From Stomorhina lunata (lineage: Eukaryota; Arthropoda; Insecta; Diptera; Rhiniidae): a stretch of 64,000 nt of DNA. The translations under genes were made by a program, and so were the position numbers. The notes beneath the pieces are model-generated. The model was not told where the DNA came from and did no database searches. It worked only from the letters and a program-made list of their open reading frames with translations. Below, in pieces: positions 13,657 to 26,910 of the stretch (within the stretch, counting starts at the first letter, position 1; every line of letters starts with the position of its first letter). The DNA is taken from positions 52,931,215 to 52,995,214 of the forward strand of contig OW121743.1 of the NCBI GenBank assembly GCA_933228675.1, in the 5' to 3' direction.

Positions 13657-14454
13657 AGAGCCATTAAACCATTAACCGACTATACGATACCCTTCACCAC
13701 TAAGATCAAAAGTGTTCTTTTTTCTATATAAAGACAAATATTTGCTAAATTTTGCCATCACACAAACTTTTACTCAAAACTTATATATTTAAGCTGTTTC
13801 CGTCATTTGGACTTATATGAGAGCTAGGGTCAAAGATAATCGGTCCACATATCTCGAAATTTGGCAAATTGATTAAAATTTTCACAAAAATTATGTATGT
13901 AAAAAATACACTCAAAATTCTCATTATCTTCGGATTTACGAGCGTTTTAGTGAATTTTGTCTCATTTAGTGCGTTTTTAGAAAAGAGTTTGTATGGGAGC
14001 TATGATCAAACGTGGACCGATTTCAACGAAATTTGGTACAGTGATTTAGGTTTACATAAGCCGTATATGATTTAAATTTCATGAAAAAATATTTATTTTT
14101 GTGGCCATTATATCAATTCCGGGAAGTGGGACCTATGGGAGGTACCATAAACAATGGACCGATTTTAACAAATTTCAATAGCAATGGTCCCATTGTCAAA
14201 AAAATTATCTGTGCCAAATTTCATCAAATTATCTTTAGAATTGCGACCTATAGTTTGATTACAAGGTTTACATGGGGGTCCAGCCAGCCAGCCAGCCAGC
14301 CAGCCAGACGGACGGACATCGCTAAATCGACTCAGAAAGTGATTCTAAGCCTATTGGTATACTAAATAATGGGTCTAAGACAAATATTTCCATGCGTTAC
14401 ATACATCAGCACAAACTTATGATACCTTTTCCACTTATGGTGGTGAAGGGTATA
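13657..14454 (-). mobile_element. Helentron-like element, family A copy 2
   Basis: Minus-strand copy running from TATAACC-type start text at 14454 to the GACTATACGATACCC complement near 13675. It lacks the outermost TTGTT end because it abuts the expanded microsatellite. Contains the CCAGCCAGCCAG/ACGGACGG microsatellite at 14280-14315. It is joined head to tail to copy 3 with no spacer at 14454/14455. Confidence 0.78.
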
Positions 14455-15252
14455 ACAAGTAAGAAACTGCTATTGTCGGTCAAGCCCGACCATACGATAC
14501 CCTTCACCGCTAAGGTCAAAGTTGTTCTTTTTCCTGTATGAAGACCAATATTTGCCAAATTTTGGCTTCATACAAATATTTTGTCAAAACTTATATTAAA
14601 GTTTTCGTCATTTGGACTTATATGAGAGCTAGGGTCAAATATGGACCGATTATCTCGAAATTTGGCAAATTGGTTTCGGTTTTTACAAAAATTATGTATG
14701 CCAAAAAAAAATACACTCATAATTCTCATTATCTTCGGATTTACGAGCGTTTTAGTGAATTTTGTCTCATTTAGTGCGTTTTTAGAAAAGAGTTTGTATG
14801 GGAGCTATGATCAAATGTGGACCGATTTCAACGAAATTTAGTACAGTGATTTGAGTTAACATAAGCCGTATATGATTTAAATTTCATGAAAAAATATTTA
14901 TTTTTGTGGCCATTATATCAATTCCGGGAAGTGGGACCTATGAGAGGTACTACAAATAATGGACCGATTTTGACGAATTTCAATAGCCATGGTCCCATTA
15001 TCAAAAAAAATATCTGTGCCAAATTTCATCAAATTATCTTTAGAATTGCGACCTGAAGTTTGATTACAAGGTATATAGGGGGTCCAGCCAGCCAGACGGA
15101 CGGACGGACGGACATCGCTAAATCGACTCAGAAAGTGATTCTAAGCCTATTGGTATACTAAAAGATGGGTCTTAGACAAATATTTCTATATGTTACATAC
15201 ATCACCACAAACTTATAATACCCTGTCCACCTGTGGTGGTGAAGGGTATAAA
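14455..15252 (-). mobile_element. Helentron-like element, family A copy 3
   Basis: Complete-looking minus-strand copy: AACAAGTAAGAAACTGC end at 14455, hairpin text GTCGGTCAAGCCCGAC at about 14475-14490, CCAGCCAGACGGACGG core at about 15085-15115, and GGTGGTGAAGGGTATA end at 15250. It closely resembles copy 2, consistent with tandem or rolling-circle-type insertion of two units. Confidence 0.8.
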
Positions 15253-15640
15253 AACTACTCATACAAATGGTCAAATTTGGACCCATTCTAACAAAATTGG
15301 TACACTGATATCGGTTTCCATTAGCAGTATACATACAAATAAATTTGAGTCTGTAAATGTCCAAAAACTCTATTGCAGTATGACAGTCCTATGGGATTTC
15401 ATTTTGGGACCGAAAAAAAATTCAATAAAATTCCATAAAATTATCTTTAAAGTTACGGCATGCACATTGATCACAGGCTAACAGCATTATCCAGATAGCA
15501 GCCCAACCAAACGGACATCCGGAAGTGATTCTATCTGATTCTATCGGCATACCGAAAGATGGGTCTCAGACCAACATTTTTTGCGTTACAAACATCGGGA
15601 ATTACTACCAAATGACATTCTTAAAATACCTCCACACTTA
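15253..15640 (-). mobile_element. Diverged fragment of a family A/B-like element
   Basis: Retains element words such as GGTCAAATTTGGACCCATTC, GGGTCTCAGACCAACATTTT and GCGTTACAAACATC, but is strongly diverged from the family A consensus. Its right end (CTTAAAATACCTCCACAC) resembles family B. An old relic; precise edges are uncertain. Confidence 0.55.
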
Positions 15641-17058
15641 GGATCTATTATAATAAACGGTATCAAAATTTACTGAAATCAGCCACAATGCATTAAATTT
15701 GACATACTAACATTTCTCAAATCAATCAAGAAAATAATTTTAATTTAATTCCAACTACAAAAAATTTTCATAAAAAAAACTAAAATTTATCTAAAAAAAA
15801 TAGAATAATGCGAAATAAATGAAAATTTCATTGGTTTTTCTTTTATCAGAACATAAAACATGCCACGTAATGAATATTTAAAAGTGAAATTTATTTATGA
15901 GGATAAAAATAGATAAACCAACAGAATTATTATATACAAAAAAAAACGGAATGGACCAGACCGGACAAAATCAAAACGAAAATCATGATGATAATCGTAA
16001 AATAATCTTCGTCATTAAGTCTAAATATACAATCGGATAAAAATTAGGCAAAATTAAAAAAAAGCAAACAAAAAACTTTTGGGATTCTTTTTTTTCTGCC
16101 TTTTCTTTAACTGTCCAATTTTGTTCATTTGGTCAAAATGTCTTTTTTTCTTATGTGAGACTTGTTTTTAAACATTTTCAAATTAAAAGACGAAACAACA
16201 AGAAAAGAGGAGCAATCGACAAAAAGACCCATTAATTTGACAAAGACTCGTGTTGAACATTTGTTTATCGTAAATAAATGAGTTAAGGAAAAAAATATGA
16301 AAAGTTTTTTTTTTGGCAATATTTTTTTAAGAGGCAGAAAATTGGTTTTCGATTTTCATTTTGTTTATTTCTTTAAACAAAAAAAAAATATAAGCAAAAT
16401 ATTCAAAATATACAATCGCATGTGCAAATTTTTTACTATTTTTGTCTGTTTAATAATCAAGTGTGCAGTAATAGCGTTTAAGGCACTACACAAAATTTGA
16501 ATAAGGAAACCCGATAAGAAAGGACATTTCTATAGAAAAACAATAAAATCGATTCTCAAATATTATTTTTCAAGATTTGAAAATTTCTTTGTTTCTTCAA
16601 TAATAAAATAATTACTTCAACTTTTAGTGTTTTTTTTTAACAAAGATAAAGCTACTCCATTATTCCATGTAAATCGATCGATTTGAGATACATTTTGGAC
16701 ATAATTTTCCCAATTTCCACAACAAATTTACGCTTTGGTGCGATCGATTTGAAAAGTTACGTTTTGAAACAATCGAAATGAAAAACTCTTATTTTTAAAA
16801 CAAAAACCTTATAAGAAATAATTTGTTATTGGTATATAGAAAAAAAATAAAATTAAAAAAACAAAATATACCAAAAAATCTGACAAAAACAGAGAAACGA
16901 AACCTTTCGCAAAGGTTTGTAGAATGTAAAGAAAGATTCACCTTTACTTCAATCGTTTTGTTTCACTAAACAATACAAATTCATTTGAAAAGTAATCTTC
17001 TTTTTATCAGTTTAATATACCAATCGTACTTTTAAGTGCAAAACAGCCTCAGAAACGT
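15641..17058. other. Gene-free AT-rich spacer
   Basis: Long A/T runs with no supported frame. The frames at 16125-16319 and 16297-16500 are low-complexity Phe/Lys-rich and overlap on opposite strands. The word ATCGATCGATTTG and close variants recur near 16672 and 16742. Confidence 0.5.
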
Positions 17059-17233
17059 TCGCCAATAGTTAGTTCTGGCTTAAACTACGATAAGCAGCCT
17101 ATACTGCCAGGAGCCGAAGAATTTTTGTAATTTTCGTAAAAATCACGATGATTAATGAAACTCGTAAAATTGAGTGTCGAAAGCAACGTCGCTTGACAGG
17201 GGTAATAAAAACAATTTATATTAAACAAGTCTC
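17059..17233 (+). repeat. Conserved leader of a 31-bp array, copy 1
   Basis: First of two direct repeats with a 175-bp period. Shared text includes AATAGTTAGTTC, ATACTGCCAGGAGCCGAAG, AATTTTTGTAATTTTCGT, AATCACGATGATTAATG and TTGACAGGGGTAAT. It contains a 4-bp version of the hairpin perfect in copy 2 (GCAG, loop, CTGC at 17094-17107). Similar text occurs upstream of the arrays at 29215 and 49440. Confidence 0.85.
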
Positions 17234-17406
17234 TCGCAAATAGTTAGTTCGGGCTTAAATTAAGGTAGGCAGCCCATACTGCCAGAAGCCAAAGAATTTT
17301 TATAATTTTCGTCAAAATCACGATGATTAATGAAACTCGTGAAATTGAGTATCGAAAGCAGCGTTCCTTGACAGGGGTAATTCAAATAATTTACATTAAA
17401 CAAAAA
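17234..17406 (+). repeat. Conserved leader of a 31-bp array, copy 2
   Basis: Second direct repeat, ending exactly where the 31-bp array begins. It has two clean stem-loops: GGCAG-CCCATA-CTGCC at 17268-17283, and TCACGA...TCGTGA around GATTAATGAAAC at about 17319-17342. No reading frame is evident. It could be the end of a mobile element that carries the satellite, or an RNA-structured element; neither is proven. Confidence 0.85.
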
Positions 17407-20400
17407 AATTATTTATGGCAAAACTTTTAACGAACATTTTTCTCTATTTAAAATTTTTCAATAATAAACTTTTTTATAGAAAAATTTGTTTATCGAAAAA
17501 TTTTTTATAGAAAAATTTTGTCATAGAAAAATTTTCTATAGAAAAATTTTGTTATCTAAAAATTTTCTACAAAAGAATATTATTATCGAAAAATTTTCTA
17601 TAGAAATTTTTTTATTACAAAAAAACTTTATAGAAAATTTCTTTTATCGAATATTTTTCTGTAGAAAAATATTTTTATCGAAAAGTTTTCTATAGAAAAA
17701 TATTTAATCGAAAAATTTTCCATAGAAAACTATTTTTATCGAAAAATTTCTAAAGGAAATTTTCTTTTTCGGAAATTTTTCTGTAGAAAAATATTTAATC
17801 GAAAATTTTCCATAGAAAAATTTTATTTTTTAAATTTTATCGAAAATGTTTTGTAGAAAAAAATATGTATCGAAAAAATTTCCGTAGAAAAATATTTTTT
17901 TAAAAAATTTTCAATAGAAAAGTTTTCTATGGAAAAATTTTGTTATCGAAAAATTTTCGATAGAAAAATTTTGTTAGCGAAAAATGTTCTACAGAAAATT
18001 TTTTTATCGAAAAATGTTCTATAGAAAAATGTTGTTATCGAAAAATGTTGGTATCGAAAAATGTTCTATAGAAAAATGTTGTTATCGAAAAATTTTCTAT
18101 AGAAAAATTTTGTTATCGAAAAATTTTCTATAGAAAAATTTTGTTATCGAAAATTTTTCTATAGAAAAATTTTTTTATCGAAAATTTTTCTATAGAAAAA
18201 TTTTTTTATCGAAAATTTTTCTATAGAAAAATTTTTTTATCGAAAATTTTTCTATAGAAAAATTTTTTTATCGAAAATTTTTCTATAGAAAAATTTTTTT
18301 ATCGAAAATTTTTCTATAGAAAAATTTTTTTATCGAAAATTTTTCTATAGAAAAATTTTTTTATCGAAAATTTTTCTATAGAAAAATTTTTTTATCGAAA
18401 ATTTTTCTATAGAAAAATTTTTTTATCGAAAATTTTTCTATAGAAAAATTTTTTTATCGAAAATTTTTCTATAGAAAAATTTTTTTATCGAAAATTTTTC
18501 TATAGAAAAATTTTTTTATCGAAAATTTTTCTATAGAAAAATTTTTTTATCGAAAATTTTTCTATAGAAAAATTTTTTTATCGAAAATTTTTCTATAGAA
18601 AAATTTTTTTATCGAAAATTTTTCTATAGAAAAATTTTTTTATCGAAAAATTTTTTTATCGAAAATTTTTCTATAGAAAAATTTTTTTATCGAAAATTTT
18701 TCTATAGAAAAATTTTTTTATCGAAAATTTTTCTATAGAAAAATTTTTTTATCGAAAAATTTTCTATAGAAAAATTTTTTTATCGAAAATTTTTCTATAG
18801 AAAAATTTTTTTATCGAAAATTTTTCTATAGAAAAATTTTTTTATCGAAAATTTTTCTATAGAAAAATTTTTTTATCGAAAATTTTTCTATAGAAAAATT
18901 TTTTTATCGAAAATTTTTCTATAGAAAAATTTTTTTATCGAAAATTTTTCTATAGAAAAATTTTTTTATCGAAAATTTTTCTATACAAAAATTTTTTTAT
19001 CGAAAATTTTTCTATAGAAAAATTTTTTTATCGAAAATTTTTCTATAGAAAAATTTTTTTATCGAAAATTTTTCTATAGAAAAATTTTTTTATCGAAAAT
19101 TTTTCTATAGAAAAGTTTTTTTATCGAAAATTTTTCTATAGAAAAATTTTTTTATCGAAAATTTTTCTATAGAAAAATTTTTTTATCGAAAATTTTTCTA
19201 TAGAAAAATTTTTTTATCGAAAATTTTTCTATAGAAAAATTTTTTTATCGAAAATTTTTCTATAGAAAAATTTTTTTATCGAAAATTTTTCTATAGAAAA
19301 ATTTTTTTATCGAAAATTTTTCTATAGAAAAATTTTTTATCGAAAATTTTTCTATAGAAAAATTTTTTTATCGAAAATTTTTCTATTGAAAAATTTCTCT
19401 TTAGAAAATTTTTCTATAGAAAAAATTTTTTATCGAAAATTTTTTTATCGAAATGTTTCTATATAAAATTTTTTTTTATCTAAAATTTTTCTATAGTACA
19501 ATTTTTTATTGAATATTTTTCTATAGAAAAATTTTTTTATTGAAAATTTTTCTATGGAAAATTTTTTTATCAAAAATTTTTCTATAGAAATATTTTTTTA
19601 TCAAAAATTTTTCTATAGAAATATTTTTTTATCAAAAATTTTTCTATAGAAATATTTTTTTAACAAAAATTTTTCTATAGAAAAATTTTTTTATCAAAAA
19701 TTTTTCTATAGAAAAATTTTTTCTAAAATTTTTTTATCGAAAATTTTTCTATAGAAAAATTTTTTTATCGAAAATTTTTCTATAGAAAAATGTTGCTTTA
19801 AAAAAATTTTTTTCATCGAAAATTTTTCTATTGAATTATTTTTTTCCGAAAAATTTCTATAGAAAATTATTTTATCGAAAAATTTTCTATAGAAAAATTT
19901 TTTTACCCAAAAATTTTTTATAGAAATTTTTTTTATCCAAAAATTTTCTACAGTAAAAATTTTTATAGAATAATTTTCTATAGAAAATTTTTTTATCGAA
20001 AAATTTTATTAATGCAAAATTTCCATATAATTTTTTTTTTCAATTTTTCTGTAGAAAAATATTTGAATCGAAAATTTTCTATATAAAAATATTTTTATCG
20101 AATTTTTTCTGTAGAAAAATACTTGAATTGAAAATTATCTATAGAAAAATATTTCTATCGAAAATTTTTTGTAAAAAATAATTTTTATAGACAAATATTT
20201 AATAAAAAAAAATATTTTCGTCGATAGAAAAATTTTGTTATAAAAAAATTTTCTACACAAAAATTTTGTTATTGAAAAATTTTCTATAGAAAAATTTTGT
20301 TCTTGAAAAATTTTCAACAGGAAAAATTTTGTATAGAAATTTCGTTCACAGAAAATTTTCTTCATCGAAAATATTTTTTTTTTTAATTTTCTACAGAAAC

Positions 20401-20990
20401 ATTTTTTATCGAAAAATTTTCTATAGACAAATTTTTTATCGAAAAATTTTCTATCGAAAAAATTTTTTATCGAAATGTTTATTAGCGAAAAATATTCAAA
20501 GGAAAAATTTTCTGTAGAAAAATATTTGAATCGAAAATTTTCTATAGAAAAATATTTCTACCAAATTTTTTTTTGTAGAAACTAATTTTTATCGAAAAAT
20601 ATTCCATAAAAAAAGTATTTTTATCGAAAAGTTTTCCAAAGAAAAATATTTTTATCTATAGAAAATGTTTGTTACCGACAAATTTTCTATAGGAAAATTT
20701 TGTTATCCAAAAAAATTCTATAGAAATTACGTTTATTAAAAAATTTTTTATAGAAAATTTCTTTCTCGAAAAAAAAAAATATATTTTTATCGAAAAAATT
20801 TCCATAGCAAAATATTTTTATATAAAAATTTTCTATAGAAAAATTTTATTCAAAAAAAAAAAAATGTTCTATAAAAAAATTTTGTTAGCGAAAAATATTT
20901 TTATCGAAAAATTTTCTTTAGAAACATTTTGTTATCGAAAAATATTGTATAGAAAATTTTATTATCGAAAATGTTATTTTTTTTTGGTTA
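17407..20990. repeat. 31-bp satellite array with CTATAG core (type ATCG)
   Basis: Period measured as 31 bp (GAAAATTTTT at 18211 and 18242). The monomer combines TTTTTCTATAGAAAAAT with TTTTTTTATCGAAAA. The centre, about 18060-19380, is nearly uniform; the flanks 17407-18060 and 19380-20990 carry progressively more substitutions and indels. Frames at 17486-17695, 20135-20365 and 20329-20517 are translations of decayed repeat and not genes. Confidence 0.97.
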
Positions 20991-21665
20991 ATTATTAAGA
21001 TTTTAATTTTTTAAATTTTAAAAAGAACCTTTTCTTTCCTTTCCTTTTCTTCAAAAATCTTATAAGATGGACGGATAAAATTTATTGGATATCATTTCAG
21101 GATGCACCTACAATTTTCGAGAAAAGTTTCATATAATTTTGGTATATAGTTATCGGTCTTAAAATGCTAGCTAAATTTTACACCATTAACAGAACCCCTG
21201 TTAAGAGCTTAACATAGCTCTGTTAACTATTTGGGTTTGTGTCTTCGAAAGTTAAATTTTAAATGTAACATAAATATTTTTAGAAATTTTTTACATTTCG
21301 AATTAAGAAATTGTCTAAATTTTTTGGAAATTTAAAAATTTTTTTGAAAATGTCAAGACAATTTAAAAATCGCAAAAAATTCAAAATTTGTAAGAAATTC
21401 AATTTATTTTTGTATAAATAAACTTAGAATATATTGTTTCCCTATTCAATTTGATCGGAATGTTAAAAACATTTGTCAAAAAAGCTCTAACGTGCAGACC
21501 ATAAACAATGGCGAGAGCAAACAGAAGGCGAAGAAAATACGTCATTAATACAAAAAAAGGTCATAAACAAATCCATATACTAAACAAATATCTTAAAAAA
21601 AATAAATACGTATCTATCAGGGGAATCTATATATAAACATATAATTAAATTTATATAGTTTTTTT
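20991..21665. other. AT-rich flank with a nested dyad
   Basis: No gene supported. At 21186-21226 there is a nested inverted repeat: outer arms TTAACAGA (21186-21193) and TCTGTTAA (21219-21226), inner arms GTTAAG (21200-21205) and CTTAAC (21208-21213) separated by AG. This interval is downstream of the minus-strand exon and would be intron if that exon is real. Confidence 0.5.
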
Positions 21666-21725
21666 TTATGTGTTAAATACAAATATATTAATTTTCCAAA
21701 AGTTTAAACTATTAATGACACATAC

Positions 21726-22460
21726 CGCTGGTGATGCGCGCTTCTGTAGCTCATTGTCAATCGAGGTAGTGCGGGTGTTGATCAGCAAAGCTTCGGGCCA
21801 TAAACTAATGCGACGTGTTTGACCTGTTGGCGTTGTGGTTTGTTGCTGCTGCTTTGACAAATGATGATGTTGATGGTGGTGGTGATGATGATGATGATTG
21901 TGATGGGGAAAGATATTATATTGCAACGACTGTAAACTTTGACGACTGGTATTGCGTCGAAATGTTGGTATTTGAGAGGAAGAACATGATTTAGCTAAGA
22001 CTAGAGCAGATTTATCCTGTATTATAGGTTCCGGAGTTGTGTTTAAGGAGGTATCCAAAGAGGGTTGATAAGAATCGAGTCTAGGTCTTTGATTTTTCTT
22101 GCGCAGTAAATCTGTATTGATGATGGTATCGGTTCCAGCATTAGCTAGAGTATTTTTGAAAGTAAGCGATAGAGTTGAGCAGGAGGAAGACGAAGAACAT
22201 GATGTTGAGGACGAGCCCTCAGTGGCATTTTCCAGACTTTCACGACTTTCTTTTATAGAAGTAATCGTGGATATTTGAGACTTGCGTGAGACTAAAGATT
22301 CGGAGCGGTTGAGCATGGTAGGCATGGAAATATCGGAGGGGCAGCTTGAGCTTATGTGTTGACCTGTTGTAGATAAGGGTGGTACAGCTGGTAACGGTGG
22401 TGGTAGTGGCGGGGATGTATATGGTGTAACACCATTTACCGGGCTGTCATTCAGTTCCAT
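21726..22460 (-). CDS. Coding exon of an unrecognised Ser/Pro/His-rich protein (245 codons, spliced)
   Basis: An open frame of 245 codons from ATG at 22460 to a strong donor: the last codon GCG at 21728-21726 is followed by GTATGT. Beyond the donor the frame soon runs into AT-rich text and a stop. An in-frame TGA lies four codons upstream of the ATG, supporting this start or a nearby acceptor, although base -3 is T. The exon is much richer in GC than its flanks. The protein segment looks disordered: Pro-rich SPPLPPPLPAVPPL (residues 16-29), Ser-rich SSSTSCSSSSSCSTLS (83-98), a His run (187-200), KQQQQTTT (203-210), and basophilic kinase-type sites FRRNTS and RRISL (216-220). This resembles N-terminal regions of large fly signalling or channel proteins, but I do not recognise the gene. 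Later exons are not found downstream in the window. Confidence 0.75.
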
Positions 22461-23519
22461 GCATATACTTTCTCAAGGCTCGATGTCGTTAAAATGGCAA
22501 CTAAACGACTTTTATGAGTTTGAAGAGCTGTTTTTGAATTCGGAAATAATTTTATTTTACATATAGCCAAACAATGTGTAGATCCCAAAATTGAAAGGCG
22601 GTAATCAACTTTAAAATGTGTTTAAAAATTTAAAAATTTATTTTTTATTATTTTTCAAAATTATTATTATTATTTTTTCGCTTAAAATTGACACAACAGA
22701 TGGAAAACATAAGGCAATGTGTCATTTGAAATGTGTACGAATAACCTCAAAATAAAACACTTCAAAATATTGCTATATGACTAATTTTTGGCGCTTTCTG
22801 GCGATTTTTAATTTTATTTTGCAAAAGATGTTATTTTACGATTTACACATACACTCAACTTAAACTCACTGTAATTTGAAAATTTTTGTATTTTTGAAAA
22901 TATATTTTTTTCAAATTTTTATATCGAATTTTAAAATATTTTTATATATATTTTTCAAATTTCATTGAACTTTTTTAAATTTATTATTTACTTGAACTTT
23001 TTGTATTTTTAACTATATTGAAGTTTTTTTTTAGTTTAAGACGAAGAATTTTTAACATATTTAAATTGAATTTATCAAAGTACCTTCGTAGTATGTATTA
23101 AAAAGATGTTACACTAATTCGATTTTTTGAACTCACTAGAATACAAATATATATATACAGAAAATATAGAGCTGAATATTTTGGTATTTTAACATAATTC
23201 GTATTTATTTTGTCCCAAAAATTATATATAATGAAAGGGGTTTTCGATGTGTCAAGAATGAAGAAAACTCCCCAGATGATAAAAATATATTAATTGACAG
23301 TAAAATATTTTTACTTATTGCTGTGTTAACCATTTCTTTAAAAATAAACAATTATGAAATATTTTTTTATTAACTTTTTAACTGAATCATTAATTAATGT
23401 ATTTGCATATGTATTTAATTGACTTTAGTGATTGGCAGTACTCCAAATTAATGTGTGCTTGCAATGGGCCCATAAATGTCAACCAACATACAACACAAAC
23501 GCGAATATTTTTTTATATT
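22461..23519. other. AT-rich sequence upstream of the minus-strand exon
   Basis: Would contain the 5' UTR, promoter or preceding intron of the exon at 21726-22460. A possible splice acceptor for the minus strand (GTCGTTTAG) sits near 22500, but joining there leaves an in-frame TGA before the ATG. No confident promoter element is seen. The remainder is A/T-rich. Confidence 0.4.
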
Positions 23520-23775
23520 TATAGATGATCAAACAGTCGTCAAGTAGTAATCAAATAACCGTCAAACAATCGTCAGTTAATCGTAAAACAATTATCGAAC
23601 AATCATATAAAATCATTGAACAGTCGTCAGTTAATCATCAATCAACCATCAAACAATCGACAAAAAATCATCAAACTACCGTCATAAAATCCCCAATTAA
23701 TCGTGAAACAATTATCAAACAATTATTACAAATCTTCAAATAATCATGAAAAATCTTCAAACAACCGTCAGTCAA
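23520..23775. repeat. Decayed 11-bp tandem repeat, consensus near CAAACAATCGT
   Basis: Cutting the sequence every 11 bases gives a run of related words: CAAACAGTCGT, CAAGTAGTAAT, CAAATAACCGT, CAAACAATCGT, CAGTTAATCGT, CGAACAATCAT, CAATCAACCAT, CAAACTACCGT. About 22 units. The 72-codon Gln/Ser-rich frame at 23525-23743 is a translation of this repeat. Much older than the homogeneous 11-bp arrays. Confidence 0.8.
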
Positions 23776-23824
23776 GCTATTACCAAGCATTAGTCATATT
23801 TCCAATATCCTTTTTCTGATTTTA

Positions 23825-24480
23825 GATAAATCAAAAAGATAAATAAAAAAGGCGTAGATGTGAGCATTGTAAATTTTTCTTTACGTAGAATCCTAACATG
23901 GACAGACATGTAGAAAAAATATCCTGATCGGTCCAGCCGTTCTGAAGTGATGTAATTTTAAAGAAAAAAGGGAATTTTATCCCCATTTTTCGATTCCCAG
24001 GTCCACCTTGGTACATTTTCAAAAAATTCAAAAACCGAAAAACTATCCTAAATAAATAAATAAAAAAATCCTATAAAGTATGAAAATATCCACATTTAAA
24101 ACTTTAATTAATTTGGTTAAATCTTCTTGATCATCCATATTTCTAATTTTTTTATTTGACTTATATTGGAGGGGTCACGCCCGCTGGAGATTAAAAAAAC
24201 TACCTGGCCTATTTTACCCACTAGTCACACCTTAACATACTGTGAAATTTTCAGAAAAAATCGGTGTGCAGGGTCATCCATATTTGTCATTGTTAATACT
24301 TGGCTTATATGGCCACGCTCATTTGAGATTCCAAAAAAAAACCTAGCCTATTTTAACCACCGGTCACACCTTAATATACTGTCAAAATTTCAGAAAAATC
24401 GGGCCTCTCGGTCACCTATATTTGTCATTTTTAATATGAGTATGGGAGGGGTTACGCCCCCTTGAGATTTCAAAAAAAAA
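23825..24480. mobile_element. TE-like repeat with a partial 139-bp internal duplication
   Basis: GTCACACCTTAAYATACTGT occurs at 24224 and 24363 (139 bp apart), each followed by TTTCAGAAAAA and TCGG. GTCACGCCCGCTGGAGATT, GGCCACGCTCATTTGAGATT and TTACGCCCCCTTGAGATTTC are related lead-ins. The text style (target-site-poor, GC-islanded, no frame) is typical of non-autonomous fly elements. The class is unknown. The 99-codon frame at 24166-24465 is not credible. Confidence 0.55.
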
Positions 24481-24988
24481 CACACGGGCAGGTTTGGGTC
24501 CACAGTTGAGATGAAGGATAACCAAGATAAGTCTAGGCTTATCAAGTTAAGACGAATCAAAACCATTACTTGGTATCCAACAAGGGATATTGTTCAGAAT
24601 AGGAAAAATATTGTGACGAATTTTTAAGTTAACCGCCTCATTGTGCAAAGTTCGATACTTATAATTCTTTTTCTAGTTTTTAGAATGTTTATGTTGGTCT
24701 TGTTGTTATTCTGTTTGTGTCTGTAAGCAGAGAAACATTTTTCTCTTAAATGCTTTGTTGTAAGAGTAAAGCAACATTTTTCTTTTTTATCTATCGGATC
24801 TCTCTCTCTCTCTCTCTGTTGCTGTTAACTTCAGATAATCCATTTGTACAACGGATGTGAGTGTGTTCTTGATCATATGAGAATATATTGGAACATGCAT
24901 GAACATTCGTAAGCCGCATGTTAGTGTAATCGAAAATAGCAGCTCTTTGTTTACATCTGCAGAAAATGCTAGAAACTCTCTTCTCTAC

Positions 24989-24995
24989 TATAAAA
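24989..24995 (+). promoter_or_regulatory. TATA box of the probable LTR
   Basis: TATAAAA within CTACTATAAAAGGCTG, followed about 28 bp later by TTATTGAGACGCG, a plausible start region. Its position ahead of the AATAAAA signal supports the LTR reading. Confidence 0.5.
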
Positions 24996-25090
24996 GGCTG
25001 TGGCAGAGTTTTTATTGAGACGCGTATAAGAGAAAGAATATTTGTAAAGTAGTTTTATGAAGTGTGTTTAAAGTGACTTATTCTAAAGTC

Positions 25091-25097
25091 AATAAAA
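25091..25097 (+). terminator. Polyadenylation signal of the probable LTR
   Basis: AATAAAA about 100 bp downstream of the TATA box, the expected position for the end of the R region in an LTR. There is no independent evidence of a transcript. Confidence 0.4.
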
Positions 25098-25151
25098 ATA
25101 TATCATTTTAAAACGACATTAAGTGTTTAAATTTTATTTTCGGTTGTTTAC

Positions 25152-26910
<1,759 letters not shown>

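Larger units (their letters stand above)
24612..25151 (+). mobile_element. Probable solo LTR of a retrotransposon
   Basis: Starts TGTGACGAATTTTTAAG and ends GGTTGTTTACA, i.e. TG...CA. It has a promoter TATAAAA (24989-24995) and a polyadenylation signal AATAAAA (25091-25097) about 100 bp apart, as in a U3-R-U5 layout, and a (TC)n tract at about 24799-24816. No primer-binding site, gag or pol is seen on either side and I could not find a convincing target-site duplication. The boundaries are therefore tentative; it could also be a decayed Pol II promoter of other origin. Confidence 0.45.

Noticed and set aside
17059..17406. tRNA or C/D snoRNA in the leader repeat
   Set aside because: The hairpins do not form a cloverleaf, no A/B box pair fits, and C and D boxes are not both present near paired termini.
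17486..17695. Phe/Lys/Ile-rich frames in the 31-bp arrays (also 20135-20365, 20329-20517, 50383-50658)
   Set aside because: Chance open stretches where decayed monomers lost their stops; composition equals that of the repeat.
23525..23743. Gln/Ser-rich 72-codon frame
   Set aside because: Explained by the decayed 11-bp repeat that underlies it.
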